A stretch of DNA of 64,000 nt from positions 1,488,001-1,552,000 of the forward strand of contig NZ_CP047961.1 in the NCBI RefSeq assembly GCF_014279775.1. The letters are read 5' to 3'. Below are positions 1-11,126 of this stretch, piece by piece. Position 1 is the first letter of the stretch, and each line of letters starts with the position of its first letter. The notes beneath the pieces are model-generated. The model ran no database searches, was not told the origin of the DNA, and saw only the letters and a program-made list of their open reading frames with translations. This stretch comes from Synechococcus sp. PROS-9-1 (GTDB lineage: Bacteria > Cyanobacteriota > Cyanobacteriia > PCC-6307 > Cyanobiaceae). The translations under genes and the position numbers were made by a program.

Positions 1-86
1 GTTTTTCGCGCAAGCGGAGTGGAATGTTCAACCCAGCTGAGCTTCATTTTCGAATCTGATCGATATTTTTACCCTTACCCCACACA

Positions 87-689
87 ATGGGACTCACTCG
101 ACCCCCTTCAGTGCTCACACTGACGATTGCTAGCGGCAATCCAAGCAAAGTTGCTGAAATTGAGGCGATGCTCGGGCCTCTCCCACTCATGGTGGTGCGC
201 CAACCTTCAGAGCTCGATGTTGAAGAGACTGGTACGTCCTATCTCGAAAACGCTCTGCTCAAGGCTTCTGCCGCCGCACAACTCACAGGGACCTGGTCTC
301 TGGCAGATGATTCCGGGCTAGAGGTTGATGCCCTTAATGGGGCTCCTGGCCTCTACACAGCACGCCTCGCGCCCACGGACGACGAAAAGATCTCCAAGTT
401 GCTGCGGTCCATGGCTGATCAGCCTTATCGCAGCGCTCGTTTCCGCAGCGCCATGGTGCTTTGTTCCCCAGATGGAACCTCGATTGAAAGCTCGGAAGGG
501 ATTTGTTGGGGTGAACTACTCAAATCTGCTGCCTACCCAGGTGGTGGCCTGGAGTCACTCTTCTGGCTTCGCGAAACACGATGCAGCTACGGCGAAATGA
601 CAGCGGCTCAACTCAGTCGGCTTGGCAGCCGCGGAAAAGCAGCCAGAGAAATGGCTCCTCGCTTACGTCAGCAATTAGGTGTTCGTTGA
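87..689 (+). CDS. rdgB: RdgB/HAM1-type nucleoside-triphosphate pyrophosphatase, divergent
   Basis: Members of this family hydrolyse non-canonical purine nucleotides (ITP, dITP, XTP) to monophosphates in the cytosol, cleaning the nucleotide pool. The 200-residue length fits. The N-terminal half is canonical: a nucleotide-binding IASGNPSKVAE at residues 14-24, LADDSGLEVDA at 72-82 and GAPGLYTAR at 85-93. The C-terminal half departs from the textbook family: where FGYDPxF and SHR are usual, this protein has PGGGLESLFW and RLGSRGKAA. A GTG at 111 is an alternative start directly before the conserved strand. It ends 42 bases from the convergent csoS1D. In related picocyanobacteria, as I recall, it sits beside the carboxysome operon, which would begin off the left edge. 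Confidence 0.88.
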   Translation: MGLTRPPSVLTLTIASGNPSKVAEIEAMLGPLPLMVVRQPSELDVEETGTSYLENALLKASAAAQLTGTWSLADDSGLEVDALNGAPGLYTARLAPTDDEKISKLLRSMADQPYRSARFRSAMVLCSPDGTSIESSEGICWGELLKSAAYPGGGLESLFWLRETRCSYGEMTAAQLSRLGSRGKAAREMAPRLRQQLGVR

Positions 690-731
690 GCACCACTTCG
701 ATCGTGAAAGTGGATCAGCCGGCTAACCCCT

Positions 732-1517
732 TCACCTTGCCGAACAATTGCGATTGATCGTTTCAATCGCGCGCATCGCCGCAGCCGCAGCCTCTTCAAC
801 ATCACCTTCTCTCCCCGCAAGGGTGAGACGTCCAAACGCCCCAACCGCTTTCACATCCACCAACGTGATGTTCGAGGACTTTTCAGCTTCATTCGCAGCA
901 ATCAAAACGTAGCCAGCAGGCTCTGTTTCGAGAATGAACATGCTCATTCCTGCTTCGATCATCGATCCCCTGCGGTTCAAACGATTGATGAGGACGGCAT
1001 GATCAGGGGTGATGGCACGAATCACTTCTGTCCAACTGACATCGGCAGGTGTTCGTCGTTCAATCGCACTGCCAATCGCTTCAAGGACCACATCACCAGA
1101 GTGGATCACCGTGCTCTGGTCTCGGTGATAGAGAGCCATGGAGCCAAAGGCACGCTCAACCACCATTTGGCCAAGACGCACATTGCTGGCCTTGAGAGCA
1201 ATATCTGTGACTCGATGCACCGCCATCCCTGGGGAGACTTCCATCCAGAGACAGGCATCACCTGGGATCGGCAAAAAACCCTGACTCACCGTGCCCATAT
1301 AGGCAGCGAGTTGGGGTTGAAGAGAGTCGAGAAAGACATAAGTGCGCAGCTCAATGGACTGCACATGGCTGTTTTGTCTCAACAGCCGTGGGGATTCGCT
1401 GTCGGTGGTGACAACACAGCTAGCTCCACTCGCCGAGGTATGCACCTCAGTTCCGGTGACGAGAGCGCTTCCGCCTACTCGCCGCTCCCGGGCATCGAAG
1501 CTGGCGAAGCGATTCAT
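732..1517 (-). CDS. csoS1D: Carboxysome shell protein CsoS1D (tandem BMC domains)
   Basis: CsoS1D is a minor shell protein of alpha-carboxysomes. It is a fusion of two BMC domains that forms trimers, which stack into double layers with a large gated pore thought to pass metabolites such as RuBP. The 261-residue protein has an N-terminal extension of about 50 residues, then BMC domain 1 (roughly 50-150) and BMC domain 2 (roughly 155-255, ending in a long alanine-rich helix). E121-R122, in MVVERAF, match the Glu-Arg pair described as the pore gate in the Prochlorococcus protein. The start codon faces the next gene across 96 bases, so a divergent promoter region is likely. Its presence identifies the host as an alpha-cyanobacterium. 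Confidence 0.93.
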   Translation of the reverse strand: MNRFASFDARERRVGGSALVTGTEVHTSASGASCVVTTDSESPRLLRQNSHVQSIELRTYVFLDSLQPQLAAYMGTVSQGFLPIPGDACLWMEVSPGMAVHRVTDIALKASNVRLGQMVVERAFGSMALYHRDQSTVIHSGDVVLEAIGSAIERRTPADVSWTEVIRAITPDHAVLINRLNRRGSMIEAGMSMFILETEPAGYVLIAANEAEKSSNITLVDVKAVGAFGRLTLAGREGDVEEAAAAAMRAIETINRNCSAR

Positions 1518-1613
1518 TGCGGCGATGTTACCGGAAGGAAGCTCACAAAATGCGTCTCACGACTTGCATCAACCAACGGAACCGATACCGTCCGCGCAAA
1601 TCGGGAGTGCAGC

Positions 1614-2018
1614 ATGGCAGCCAATCAAACCCATAGCCCAGAAACAACCTCCTTGAGTTCTGAGCTCAGCGCCGAGCAAGCTCTGGGAATGATCGGAATG
1701 GGCTTAATGCAAAAGCTCAATCAGGAAGGCCCCGGTCGTTGGATTTGGAGCGATGCTGAGGATGGTGGTGCTGCCAATCTTGTTGAGCTGCGCCAGAGAC
1801 TCGAACTGACATCTCTTGCGATTAAGACAGGGGCTCCGTTGAGTACGGCGGAAGTTACCCAATTGATTGGGATCCGACCAGGTTCGGAACAAGTTGAAAG
1901 AGGAGGCGTTCGCGCCACACGTTTGAGCAGAAACGTGTGGCGTCTAACCCAAATCGGCATGGATTCATCTCAGTCAACAAGTGGATTCGGAGACGATCGT
2001 TTCCGTCGTCGCCTTTGA
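1614..2018 (+). CDS. Conserved hypothetical protein, 134 residues
   Basis: Function not recognised. The reading frame is open much further upstream, but that part is the mirror of csoS1D. The ATG at 1614 lies just past the csoS1D start and gives a soluble protein without signal peptide or membrane segment. The middle looks like a small folded domain: an acidic, helical N-terminus (SAEQALGMIGMGLMQKLNQ), a WIWSDAEDGG turn, then a helical part with LSTAEVTQLIGIRPGSE that resembles a helix-turn-helix type module. The tail (about 110-134) is Ser/Arg rich and probably disordered. It lies between csoS1D and chlN with 359 bases before chlN, so it is probably transcribed separately from the chl genes. 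Confidence 0.7.
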   Translation: MAANQTHSPETTSLSSELSAEQALGMIGMGLMQKLNQEGPGRWIWSDAEDGGAANLVELRQRLELTSLAIKTGAPLSTAEVTQLIGIRPGSEQVERGGVRATRLSRNVWRLTQIGMDSSQSTSGFGDDRFRRRL

Positions 2019-3664
<1,646 letters not shown>

Positions 3665-3668
3665 AGCC

Positions 3669-5237
3669 ATGCAACTCACCCTCTGGACATACGAAGGACC
3701 ACCTCACGTCGGTGCCATGCGCATTGCGGCATCAATGGAAGGTGTCCATTACGTGCTGCACTCCCCCCAGGGCGACACCTATGCCGATCTCCTGTTCACG
3801 ATGATCGAGCGGCGAGATCAACGACCTCCCGTCACCTACACCACCTTTCAAGCCAGAGATCTTGGCGGTGACACCGCGGAACTGGTGAAGCGCCACGTCA
3901 GAGAAGCGGTTGATCGCTTCCAACCCGATGCCCTCCTGGTTGGCGAAAGCTGCACCGCGGAATTAATCCAGGACCAAGCCGGCGCTTTAGCGAACAGCAT
4001 GGGATTGAGCATGCCGGTCGTGAATTTAGAGCTGCCGGCCTACAGCAAGAAAGAGAATTGGGGTGCAGCAGAAACCTTCTATCAACTGATTCGTACTCTG
4101 CTGAAAGATCAGGCTCCTGCTGAGCTCACGCATGACCCCAAGGCATGGCAGCAGCAGGGACGTCGTCCCCGCGTGAATCTGATGGGTCCTTCGCTGCTCG
4201 GCTTTCGCTGTCGTGACGATGTCCTCGAAATTCAACGGCTGCTAAGCATGCATGGCATCGACGTGGGGGTGGTCGCTCCGTTGGGAGCCACGGTGGCAGA
4301 TGTGCATCGACTCCCAGAAGCCGACCTCAATGTGTGCCTCTACCCAGAGATCGCGGAATCCAGCTGCGCTTGGCTCGAGCGCAGTTTTGGAATCCCATTC
4401 ACCAGCACCGTGCCGATTGGCATCGGCGCAACCCAAGACTTCCTTGTTGAAATTCACAATCTTCTGGGGATGACACCACCTTCCCCTCAAGCGGGAATTC
4501 GTCAGTCCAGGCTGCCCTGGTACTCCGAATCCGTCGATTCCACCTACCTCACAGGGAAAAGGGTGTTCATCTTTGGAGATGGAACCCATGCCTTGGCAGC
4601 AGCAAGGATCTGCAAAGACGAGCTCGGCTTTGAAGTGGTTGGCCTCGGCACTTACAGCAGAGAAATGGCTCGACCCGTGCGAGCGGCAGCGAAAGCGATG
4701 GGACTTGAGGCCCTCATCAGTGATGACTACCTCGAGGTCGAGGCAGCGATGGCCGCAGCAGCACCAGAACTGGTACTCGGCACCCAAATGGAGCGGCACA
4801 GCGCTAAACGACTGGGCCTGCCGTGTGCAGTGATCAGCACACCGATGCATGTCCAAGACGTGCCGGCCCGCAACAGTCCTCAAATGGGCTGGGAAGGCGC
4901 GAACGTGATCTTCGACAGCTGGGTGCACCCGCTGATGATGGGCTTAGAGGAACACCTCATCGGCATGTTCCGGCACGATTTTGAGTTCGTGGATGGCCAT
5001 CAAAGCCACCTTGGCCATTCGGGAGGGTCTGGAGCTGTTGCAGAAACGGAGGCCGCTGTCAGCACCCTCAAGGAGGAGCTGGTCTGGACTGCGGATGGAG
5101 AAGCTGAGCTGAAAAAGATCCCCTTCTTCGTTCGGGGAAGAGTACGCCGAAACACCGAAACATTCGCCAAATCCAAAGGCCGAAACCAAATCGACAGCGA
5201 AACGCTTTACGACGCGAAAGCCCACTTCAGCGCCTAG
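3669..5237 (+). CDS. chlB: Light-independent protochlorophyllide reductase subunit B
   Basis: ChlB is the partner of ChlN in the catalytic part of DPOR. The N-terminus [20 protein letters not shown] is diagnostic. Asp36, in [10 protein letters not shown], corresponds to the unusual aspartate that serves as fourth ligand of the NB iron-sulfur cluster. At 522 residues it is full length, including the C-terminal domain (about 460-520) that covers the substrate pocket in known structures. It starts 4 bases after chlN and is followed by 221 bases before chlL, so chlL may have its own promoter or be separated by RNA processing. Confidence 0.97.
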   Translation: MQLTLWTYEGPPHVGAMRIAASMEGVHYVLHSPQGDTYADLLFTMIERRDQRPPVTYTTFQARDLGGDTAELVKRHVREAVDRFQPDALLVGESCTAELIQDQAGALANSMGLSMPVVNLELPAYSKKENWGAAETFYQLIRTLLKDQAPAELTHDPKAWQQQGRRPRVNLMGPSLLGFRCRDDVLEIQRLLSMHGIDVGVVAPLGATVADVHRLPEADLNVCLYPEIAESSCAWLERSFGIPFTSTVPIGIGATQDFLVEIHNLLGMTPPSPQAGIRQSRLPWYSESVDSTYLTGKRVFIFGDGTHALAAARICKDELGFEVVGLGTYSREMARPVRAAAKAMGLEALISDDYLEVEAAMAAAAPELVLGTQMERHSAKRLGLPCAVISTPMHVQDVPARNSPQMGWEGANVIFDSWVHPLMMGLEEHLIGMFRHDFEFVDGHQSHLGHSGGSGAVAETEAAVSTLKEELVWTADGEAELKKIPFFVRGRVRRNTETFAKSKGRNQIDSETLYDAKAHFSA

Positions 5238-5287
5238 CTACCAAACAAACCATTCTTGGCTTCAATTTCTTACCCACAACAAGGCAT

Positions 5288-5316
5288 GATCGGCTGAGTC
5301 TTTTTACTCAATGATC
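5288..5316 (+). other. Imperfect hairpin between chlB and chlL
   Basis: TGAGT (5295-5299) pairs with ACTCA (5306-5310) around a CTTTTT loop. An outer GATC (5288-5291) pairs with GATC (5313-5316), with a small internal loop between the two stems. It lies 50 bases after the chlB stop. There is no terminal T-run, so it is more likely a 3'-end stabiliser or processing site than an intrinsic terminator; it may also be chance. Confidence 0.3.
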
Positions 5317-5419
5317 GAGCTATTTTCACGCCAATTCACTCAATCCTTGTCAGTATTTCAACACCATCAGTCCTGATGTTTCGATCACGAATTGAAAGCT
5401 GACTGTTCAACCTTGCTGA

Positions 5420-7312
<1,893 letters not shown>

Positions 7313-7377
7313 TTATCTGATTCCAGTCTGACCTTTCAAGCGTTGATGCGAATGCATCGCATAAAGCCAGGAATTCT

Positions 7378-7812
7378 CTAGCGCCAGATCACGCGAAGAC
7401 GGTTTGGAGCAATCCACTGATCCTGTTCACCCATCAGGCGATCTCTTCCACCGAGGGTGAACAAACGGTCAAAACGTTGCTGCAGGCCATGAAGCTTGTT
7501 GGTCTCAACATCCACAACAGCGGCAAGCTCACCATGGCGGTCTAAGCGCTCCTGGTAAGCCATCGAAAGCCTGACAAGACTGACCGCGCCAAGGCTGATC
7601 AGACCAATTTTCACAGCCAGTGCAAGTCCGCTGCAGAGCATGTCTCTGCGATCGCCCTGGTTTTGAATCAGGGCAGCCCGGGTCCCAGCATCGACCTGTG
7701 CCCTCGCGGAGCGATCAGATGACCTTGATCGTTGTCGTATTGGCGATGAAGCTGCCTTAGCCATGTCCGCTTGTAACGCAGCGTACAAAGACTGCAAGAG
7801 CCCATCGCTCAA
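7378..7812 (-). CDS. Single-pass membrane protein with coiled coil, 144 residues
   Basis: Not assigned to a named family. There is a Ser/Arg-rich N-terminal tail of about 55 residues, one hydrophobic helix (about 58-81), then a charged helical stretch (about 83-120) that could form a coiled coil. The protein ends in QWIAPNRLRVIWR, which looks conserved and structured. The positive N-terminal tail predicts that the C-terminal part lies outside the cytoplasm or in the lumen. This short-tail, one-helix, coiled-coil layout is shared with FtsL/DivIC-like division proteins, but no motif proves it. It begins 13 bases after psaM on the same strand, so the two are probably co-transcribed. Confidence 0.72.
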   Translation of the reverse strand: MSDGLLQSLYAALQADMAKAASSPIRQRSRSSDRSARAQVDAGTRAALIQNQGDRRDMLCSGLALAVKIGLISLGAVSLVRLSMAYQERLDRHGELAAVVDVETNKLHGLQQRFDRLFTLGGRDRLMGEQDQWIAPNRLRVIWR

Positions 7813-7825
7813 CCAATACCTGAGT

Positions 7826-7930
7826 TCACGCCCGATACAAGCTCACACAAAGGCGCACGGCCAACACGCCGGCATGGGCAGCCACCACTAGGGCGATCAA
7901 AACTTCAGCTTGAGTAATAGAAGTGACCAT
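7826..7930 (-). CDS. psaM: Photosystem I reaction centre subunit XII (PsaM)
   Basis: PsaM is a one-helix subunit of photosystem I that helps stabilise the trimer interface. The 34-residue product has a short polar start (MVTSITQAEV), one membrane helix containing LIALVVAAHAGVLAVRL and a short polar end, SLYRA. This aligns well with the known cyanobacterial PsaM pattern (TQILAALVVA, then FLAFRL, then ELYK). An in-frame ATG 24 bases upstream (7954) would give 42 residues and has a strong GAGGAG ribosome binding site 5 bases before it, so translation may begin there. I kept the shorter start because it matches the usual length. Confidence 0.8.
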   Translation of the reverse strand: MVTSITQAEVLIALVVAAHAGVLAVRLCVSLYRA

Positions 7931-8009
7931 GATGGATTGATAACGCTCCACCATTCTTTCTCCTCACCCCCTCTACAAGCCATCATTCGCAAAGGCCTGT
8001 CACACCATC

Positions 8010-8501
8010 ATGGATGCCCCAAGTCGTAAGCAACCGGTTGTTATCGATGCCGCTGCCATTCAAACGCTTGATCTCAGGGCGCTGAACCCATGGATGGAAC
8101 GGCCGCTCATCAACCTTCTCGGCGATGGTGCAGGGTTAGAGCTCCAGTACAACTGGCCACGGGATTCCGATGATCCCAGAGAGCTGAGTGAATGCCCAGA
8201 GCCCCGTCTTTGGGCGCTCAGGGCAGATGCCATTTACCCCTGGCTTCCCCTAGTGCTGGAACGCTCTGGCGGAAGCCTGATCCAACATGTCGCGATGGTG
8301 GTTCCCCACGACTTCAGTCCAAGTGAAGGGATTCGCTTCGACCCTCAGGCCCTGGAGATCTGGATCACCCACCGGTTCATGCTGCTCGATCACCTGGGAC
8401 AACACCTTCCTCAATCTCAGCGGGGGAACTTGCTCCAGATGGCGGCCACCATTGGCTATGAGGTGGATGCAGCGTTCTGGACCCTCCTTGATCAACGCTG
8501 A
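8010..8501 (+). CDS. CRR6 family protein (DUF1817), NDH-1 assembly factor
   Basis: The protein matches DUF1817, the family of plant CRR6 (chlororespiratory reduction 6). In plants CRR6 is needed to assemble the NdhI subunit into the chloroplast NAD(P)H dehydrogenase-like complex. A similar role in building cyanobacterial NDH-1 is inferred. Hallmarks are RDSDDPRELSE (residues 51-61), LWALRADAIYPWLP (about 68-81), VVPHDFSPSEGIRF (about 98-111) and ALEIWITHRF. No membrane segment. It overlaps the next gene at ATGA-type spacing (its last base is the first base of the next start), which suggests translational coupling with the permease-like gene. Confidence 0.82.
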   Translation: MDAPSRKQPVVIDAAAIQTLDLRALNPWMERPLINLLGDGAGLELQYNWPRDSDDPRELSECPEPRLWALRADAIYPWLPLVLERSGGSLIQHVAMVVPHDFSPSEGIRFDPQALEIWITHRFMLLDHLGQHLPQSQRGNLLQMAATIGYEVDAAFWTLLDQR

Positions 8502-9502
8502 TGGAGATCACACCGTGGATGGTGATCGGCTTCCTGCTGGCCGCCTATTCGGTGACTGCCAATGATTCGCTACAGACCCTAGGGAGCTACCTATCGTCCA
8601 ACGAACATCGCACTCCAAAAGGGGTGCAAATGATGTTCGTCTGCACGATGACAGCCATCGTGTTGATGGGGGGCTGGTTCATCAACAACGGGGAGCCGGC
8701 ATGGGGGCGTCTCACATCATTTCCACAGCCTGCTTGTTTCACCTGGGCCTACCTCATTCCACCTATCGCAGTGCTGGCCCTTACGGCCTGGGGGGCTCCT
8801 GTGAGCACCTCCTTTCTTGTGCTCTCAGCATTTGAACCGGGGAACATCGGCACGCTTGTTGAGCGATCTGTCTCGGGGTATCTCCTCGCCCTCAGCCTGG
8901 GGCTCGCCGTATGGGGGCTCGGCTTAACGCTGCTCGAGCGCTTGTTCAAGCCAAACCATCAGCCCAGCACCAACATCACCTCCGATTTCAACAGACTCTG
9001 GTACGGCCTTCAGTGGTGCTCAACGGGGTGGTTATGGAGCCTATGGCTGGTGCAGGATTTAGCGAACATCTTTATTTTTTTACCGCGAAGTCTTGGATTG
9101 ATTCCGATGCTGCTTTGCACCGCCGCACTCTGTTTAGGACTGTGCGCATTGGTCGCCTTTGGAGGGGGACCAATTCAGGGCGTACTGCGATCCAAAACCA
9201 ACACAGCGGACCTGCGCTCAGCCACCATGATCGATCTCATGTTTGCGATCTGTCTGCTGACTCAAACTCAGCTCAGCAACTTTCCCCTGAGTACAACTTG
9301 GGTTTTTCTCGGATTGCTAGGCGGCCGAGAGATTGCCCTGGCGTTGAGACAACGATCAGCCGAACACGACGGTTCAACACAAGCTATTGCTCAGCTCAGC
9401 AAAAATCTGAGCCAAGACATCTGGAAAGCGGGAGTTGGCCTGATCGTGAGCCTGATGATCGCTGTGGGCATTCAGCCACTGATCGCCCTCACAACCAGCT
9501 GA
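8501..9502 (+). CDS. Multi-pass membrane protein resembling PiT-type phosphate permeases
   Basis: A 333-residue integral membrane protein with about eight to nine hydrophobic segments spread over its length. Two short motifs recall inorganic phosphate transporters of the PiT family: TANDSLQTLGSY at 19-30 (compare the ND-containing signature) and GAPVSTSFLVLSAF at 98-111 (compare GAPVSTTH). In full PiT proteins the pair is duplicated and the second motif has a histidine; here the protein is short and the motif differs, so substrate and even transport activity are uncertain. It is translationally coupled to the CRR6-like gene upstream. The convergent neighbour at 9515 begins 12 bases away. Confidence 0.68.
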   Translation: MEITPWMVIGFLLAAYSVTANDSLQTLGSYLSSNEHRTPKGVQMMFVCTMTAIVLMGGWFINNGEPAWGRLTSFPQPACFTWAYLIPPIAVLALTAWGAPVSTSFLVLSAFEPGNIGTLVERSVSGYLLALSLGLAVWGLGLTLLERLFKPNHQPSTNITSDFNRLWYGLQWCSTGWLWSLWLVQDLANIFIFLPRSLGLIPMLLCTAALCLGLCALVAFGGGPIQGVLRSKTNTADLRSATMIDLMFAICLLTQTQLSNFPLSTTWVFLGLLGGREIALALRQRSAEHDGSTQAIAQLSKNLSQDIWKAGVGLIVSLMIAVGIQPLIALTTS

Positions 9503-9514
9503 GCACCCACTGAA

Positions 9515-10291
9515 TCAACCGATCAGCGCAAGCTGGAATGCTCTTCGGGCACTATCCAAAGCCAACAGGATCGCTAGCCCACGCAGCATCCAGGCCAGCC
9601 GATCAGCCCTCACGTCATCCAAACGCGATGCGCTCCACTGAGCGCCCACTGCAGCCACTCCACCCAGAATCAGGCCCAGCGTGGGTTGCCCTCTCCCTTC
9701 AGATAGGAACTGAAGCGACGCCGCCGCGGTGGAACAAGCCACTGCCACCGTGCTGAATCGGATCGCAAGTCGAATCGGCACTGCCAACCCACGCACCATC
9801 ACGGGCACCATCACGAGCCCGCCACCTAAGCCCAGCATTCCGCCGGCAAATCCTGCCAAACCTCCCACGCCTGTGAGTCCTGGCAGCGAAAACGTCTGAT
9901 CCTGATCAGACCCCGAATCGTTGGAACGCGACTGAATCGTGCAAGCCAAAAACAAATAAAGAAGAGCTTGCAGCGCTAACAAATGCCAGCCAGCGGCCAA
10001 GCGCCCCAAACGACTAAAGATCAATGCCGTCACAAAAGCGGCGATACCAATCGCCAATCCAGCCTGAGCAGGCACAGTTCGCGCGCGAAGGTGCGTGGCC
10101 GTGCCGCTGAGGGCCGTCGGCAGAATGGCAAAGGTGCTTGTCGCCAAAGCCTGATGCGGTGTTAATCCCATCCAGAGCAACAAAGGGGCAAAAATCAAAC
10201 CACCTCCAATTCCCAGCAGTCCGGCCAATCCACCGGCAAGCAGCCCCAGAGGCACCACCAGCAGCCAATCCAAAATCTCCATTCCGGCCAT
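9515..10291 (-). CDS. TauE/SafE family anion exporter/permease
   Basis: A 258-residue hydrophobic protein of the TauE/SafE (DUF81) family, which includes sulfite and organosulfonate exporters in the inner membrane. It has the two glycine-rich repeats of the family: LLAGGLAGLLGIGGGLIFAP near the N-terminus and GGLAGFAGGMLGLGGGLVMV in the second half, each opening a bundle of about four helices. I set the start at the ATG at 10291, which has AGGA six bases upstream; a longer frame exists to 10420 but runs through the neighbour. Its start overlaps that of the plus-strand gene at 10290, so the promoters of both must lie inside each other's coding sequence. Confidence 0.85.
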   Translation of the reverse strand: MAGMEILDWLLVVPLGLLAGGLAGLLGIGGGLIFAPLLLWMGLTPHQALATSTFAILPTALSGTATHLRARTVPAQAGLAIGIAAFVTALIFSRLGRLAAGWHLLALQALLYLFLACTIQSRSNDSGSDQDQTFSLPGLTGVGGLAGFAGGMLGLGGGLVMVPVMVRGLAVPIRLAIRFSTVAVACSTAAASLQFLSEGRGQPTLGLILGGVAAVGAQWSASRLDDVRADRLAWMLRGLAILLALDSARRAFQLALIG

Positions 10292-11126
10292 GTCGATTCC
10301 TGCATCCTGCCGGTCTGAGTTCGGAACCCTCGGCCGACTGATCCCAGCTGTTGCCGGCCAAGGTCCAGAACATATGGCCTTTGACGCCCTGTTGTTGGAA
10401 CATTGCCAAAGCACAACCAACCCTGGCCCCGTGCTCCGCTTTTATCTCTGGGAAGGGTCCTGGTTGTCACTCGGGCGCCACCAGACACCGCAGTCCAATC
10501 ATTGGCTCGATCTGGTCCGAAACGGACGCTTAAACATGGTCCGACGCCCTAGCGGTGGTGGGGCAGTTCTGCATGGCGGTGGCCTCACCTACGCCCTGAT
10601 CTGGCCGGATCCACCTCGACAGCGACGCGAAGCGTATCGCCGCGTGAACGCCTGGATCTCCTCTGGATTAGCGCGACTCGGCCTTGAGCTTCATTCAGGG
10701 GATGATCCTGCCCTCGCTGGAAGCCAAGATTGCTTCGCCAGCGCCACCACGGCGGATCTCGTGGATCGCTCGGGGCATAAACGCATCGGCAGCGCCCAGT
10801 TTTGGCAGAGGGGGCACCTTCTGCAGCACGGTGAAATCCCCTTGGCTCCGTCCCAACAGCTTTGGGAAGAGGTCTTTGGAACAGCTCCTCCTTGCTGGCA
10901 GTCCACCGCTCCATCTGCTGCCAGTGTTGAAGCAGCTCTTACCGAGGCGATTGCGGAGCTCTGGCCCGGACTCCCCTGGGGCGTGACGCCAATCAGCGGT
11001 CGGGAACAGCAGCTCGTAGCGGAACGAGCTGCTGATTATGAGCTCAACGATTCAGCGGTCTCATCCAACAATCCGGAGGCACGCATGGACGTCACCGCCT
11101 GGAGCAGCGGTAGGCCAAAGGGATAG
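10290..11126 (+). CDS. Octanoyl/lipoyl transferase or ligase of the LplA/LipM fold
   Basis: The protein has the biotin/lipoate protein ligase fold: RRPSGGGAVLHGGGLTYALI at 85-104 is the lipoyl-AMP/acyl-binding loop. C148, in QDCFASATTADL, followed by KRIGSAQFWQRGHLLQHGEI, corresponds to the catalytic cysteine region of the octanoyltransferase LipM rather than of a plain ligase. The role would be to load octanoate or lipoate onto the E2 or GcvH domains. The N-terminal GRLIPAVAGQGPEHMAFDAL supports the start at 10290 over the ATG at 10374. The last 91 bases overlap the convergent M50 protease gene, and the final 30 residues look unconserved. Confidence 0.78.
   Translation: MSIPASCRSEFGTLGRLIPAVAGQGPEHMAFDALLLEHCQSTTNPGPVLRFYLWEGSWLSLGRHQTPQSNHWLDLVRNGRLNMVRRPSGGGAVLHGGGLTYALIWPDPPRQRREAYRRVNAWISSGLARLGLELHSGDDPALAGSQDCFASATTADLVDRSGHKRIGSAQFWQRGHLLQHGEIPLAPSQQLWEEVFGTAPPCWQSTAPSAASVEAALTEAIAELWPGLPWGVTPISGREQQLVAERAADYELNDSAVSSNNPEARMDVTAWSSGRPKG

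Noticed and set aside
999-1613. Upstream 205 codons of the frame that ends at 2018
   Set aside because: Exactly antisense to csoS1D; the real gene starts at 1614.
4242-4928. A 228-codon open frame on the minus strand inside chlB
   Set aside because: Antisense shadow of a strongly conserved gene; composition is Cys/His rich and unlike a folded protein.
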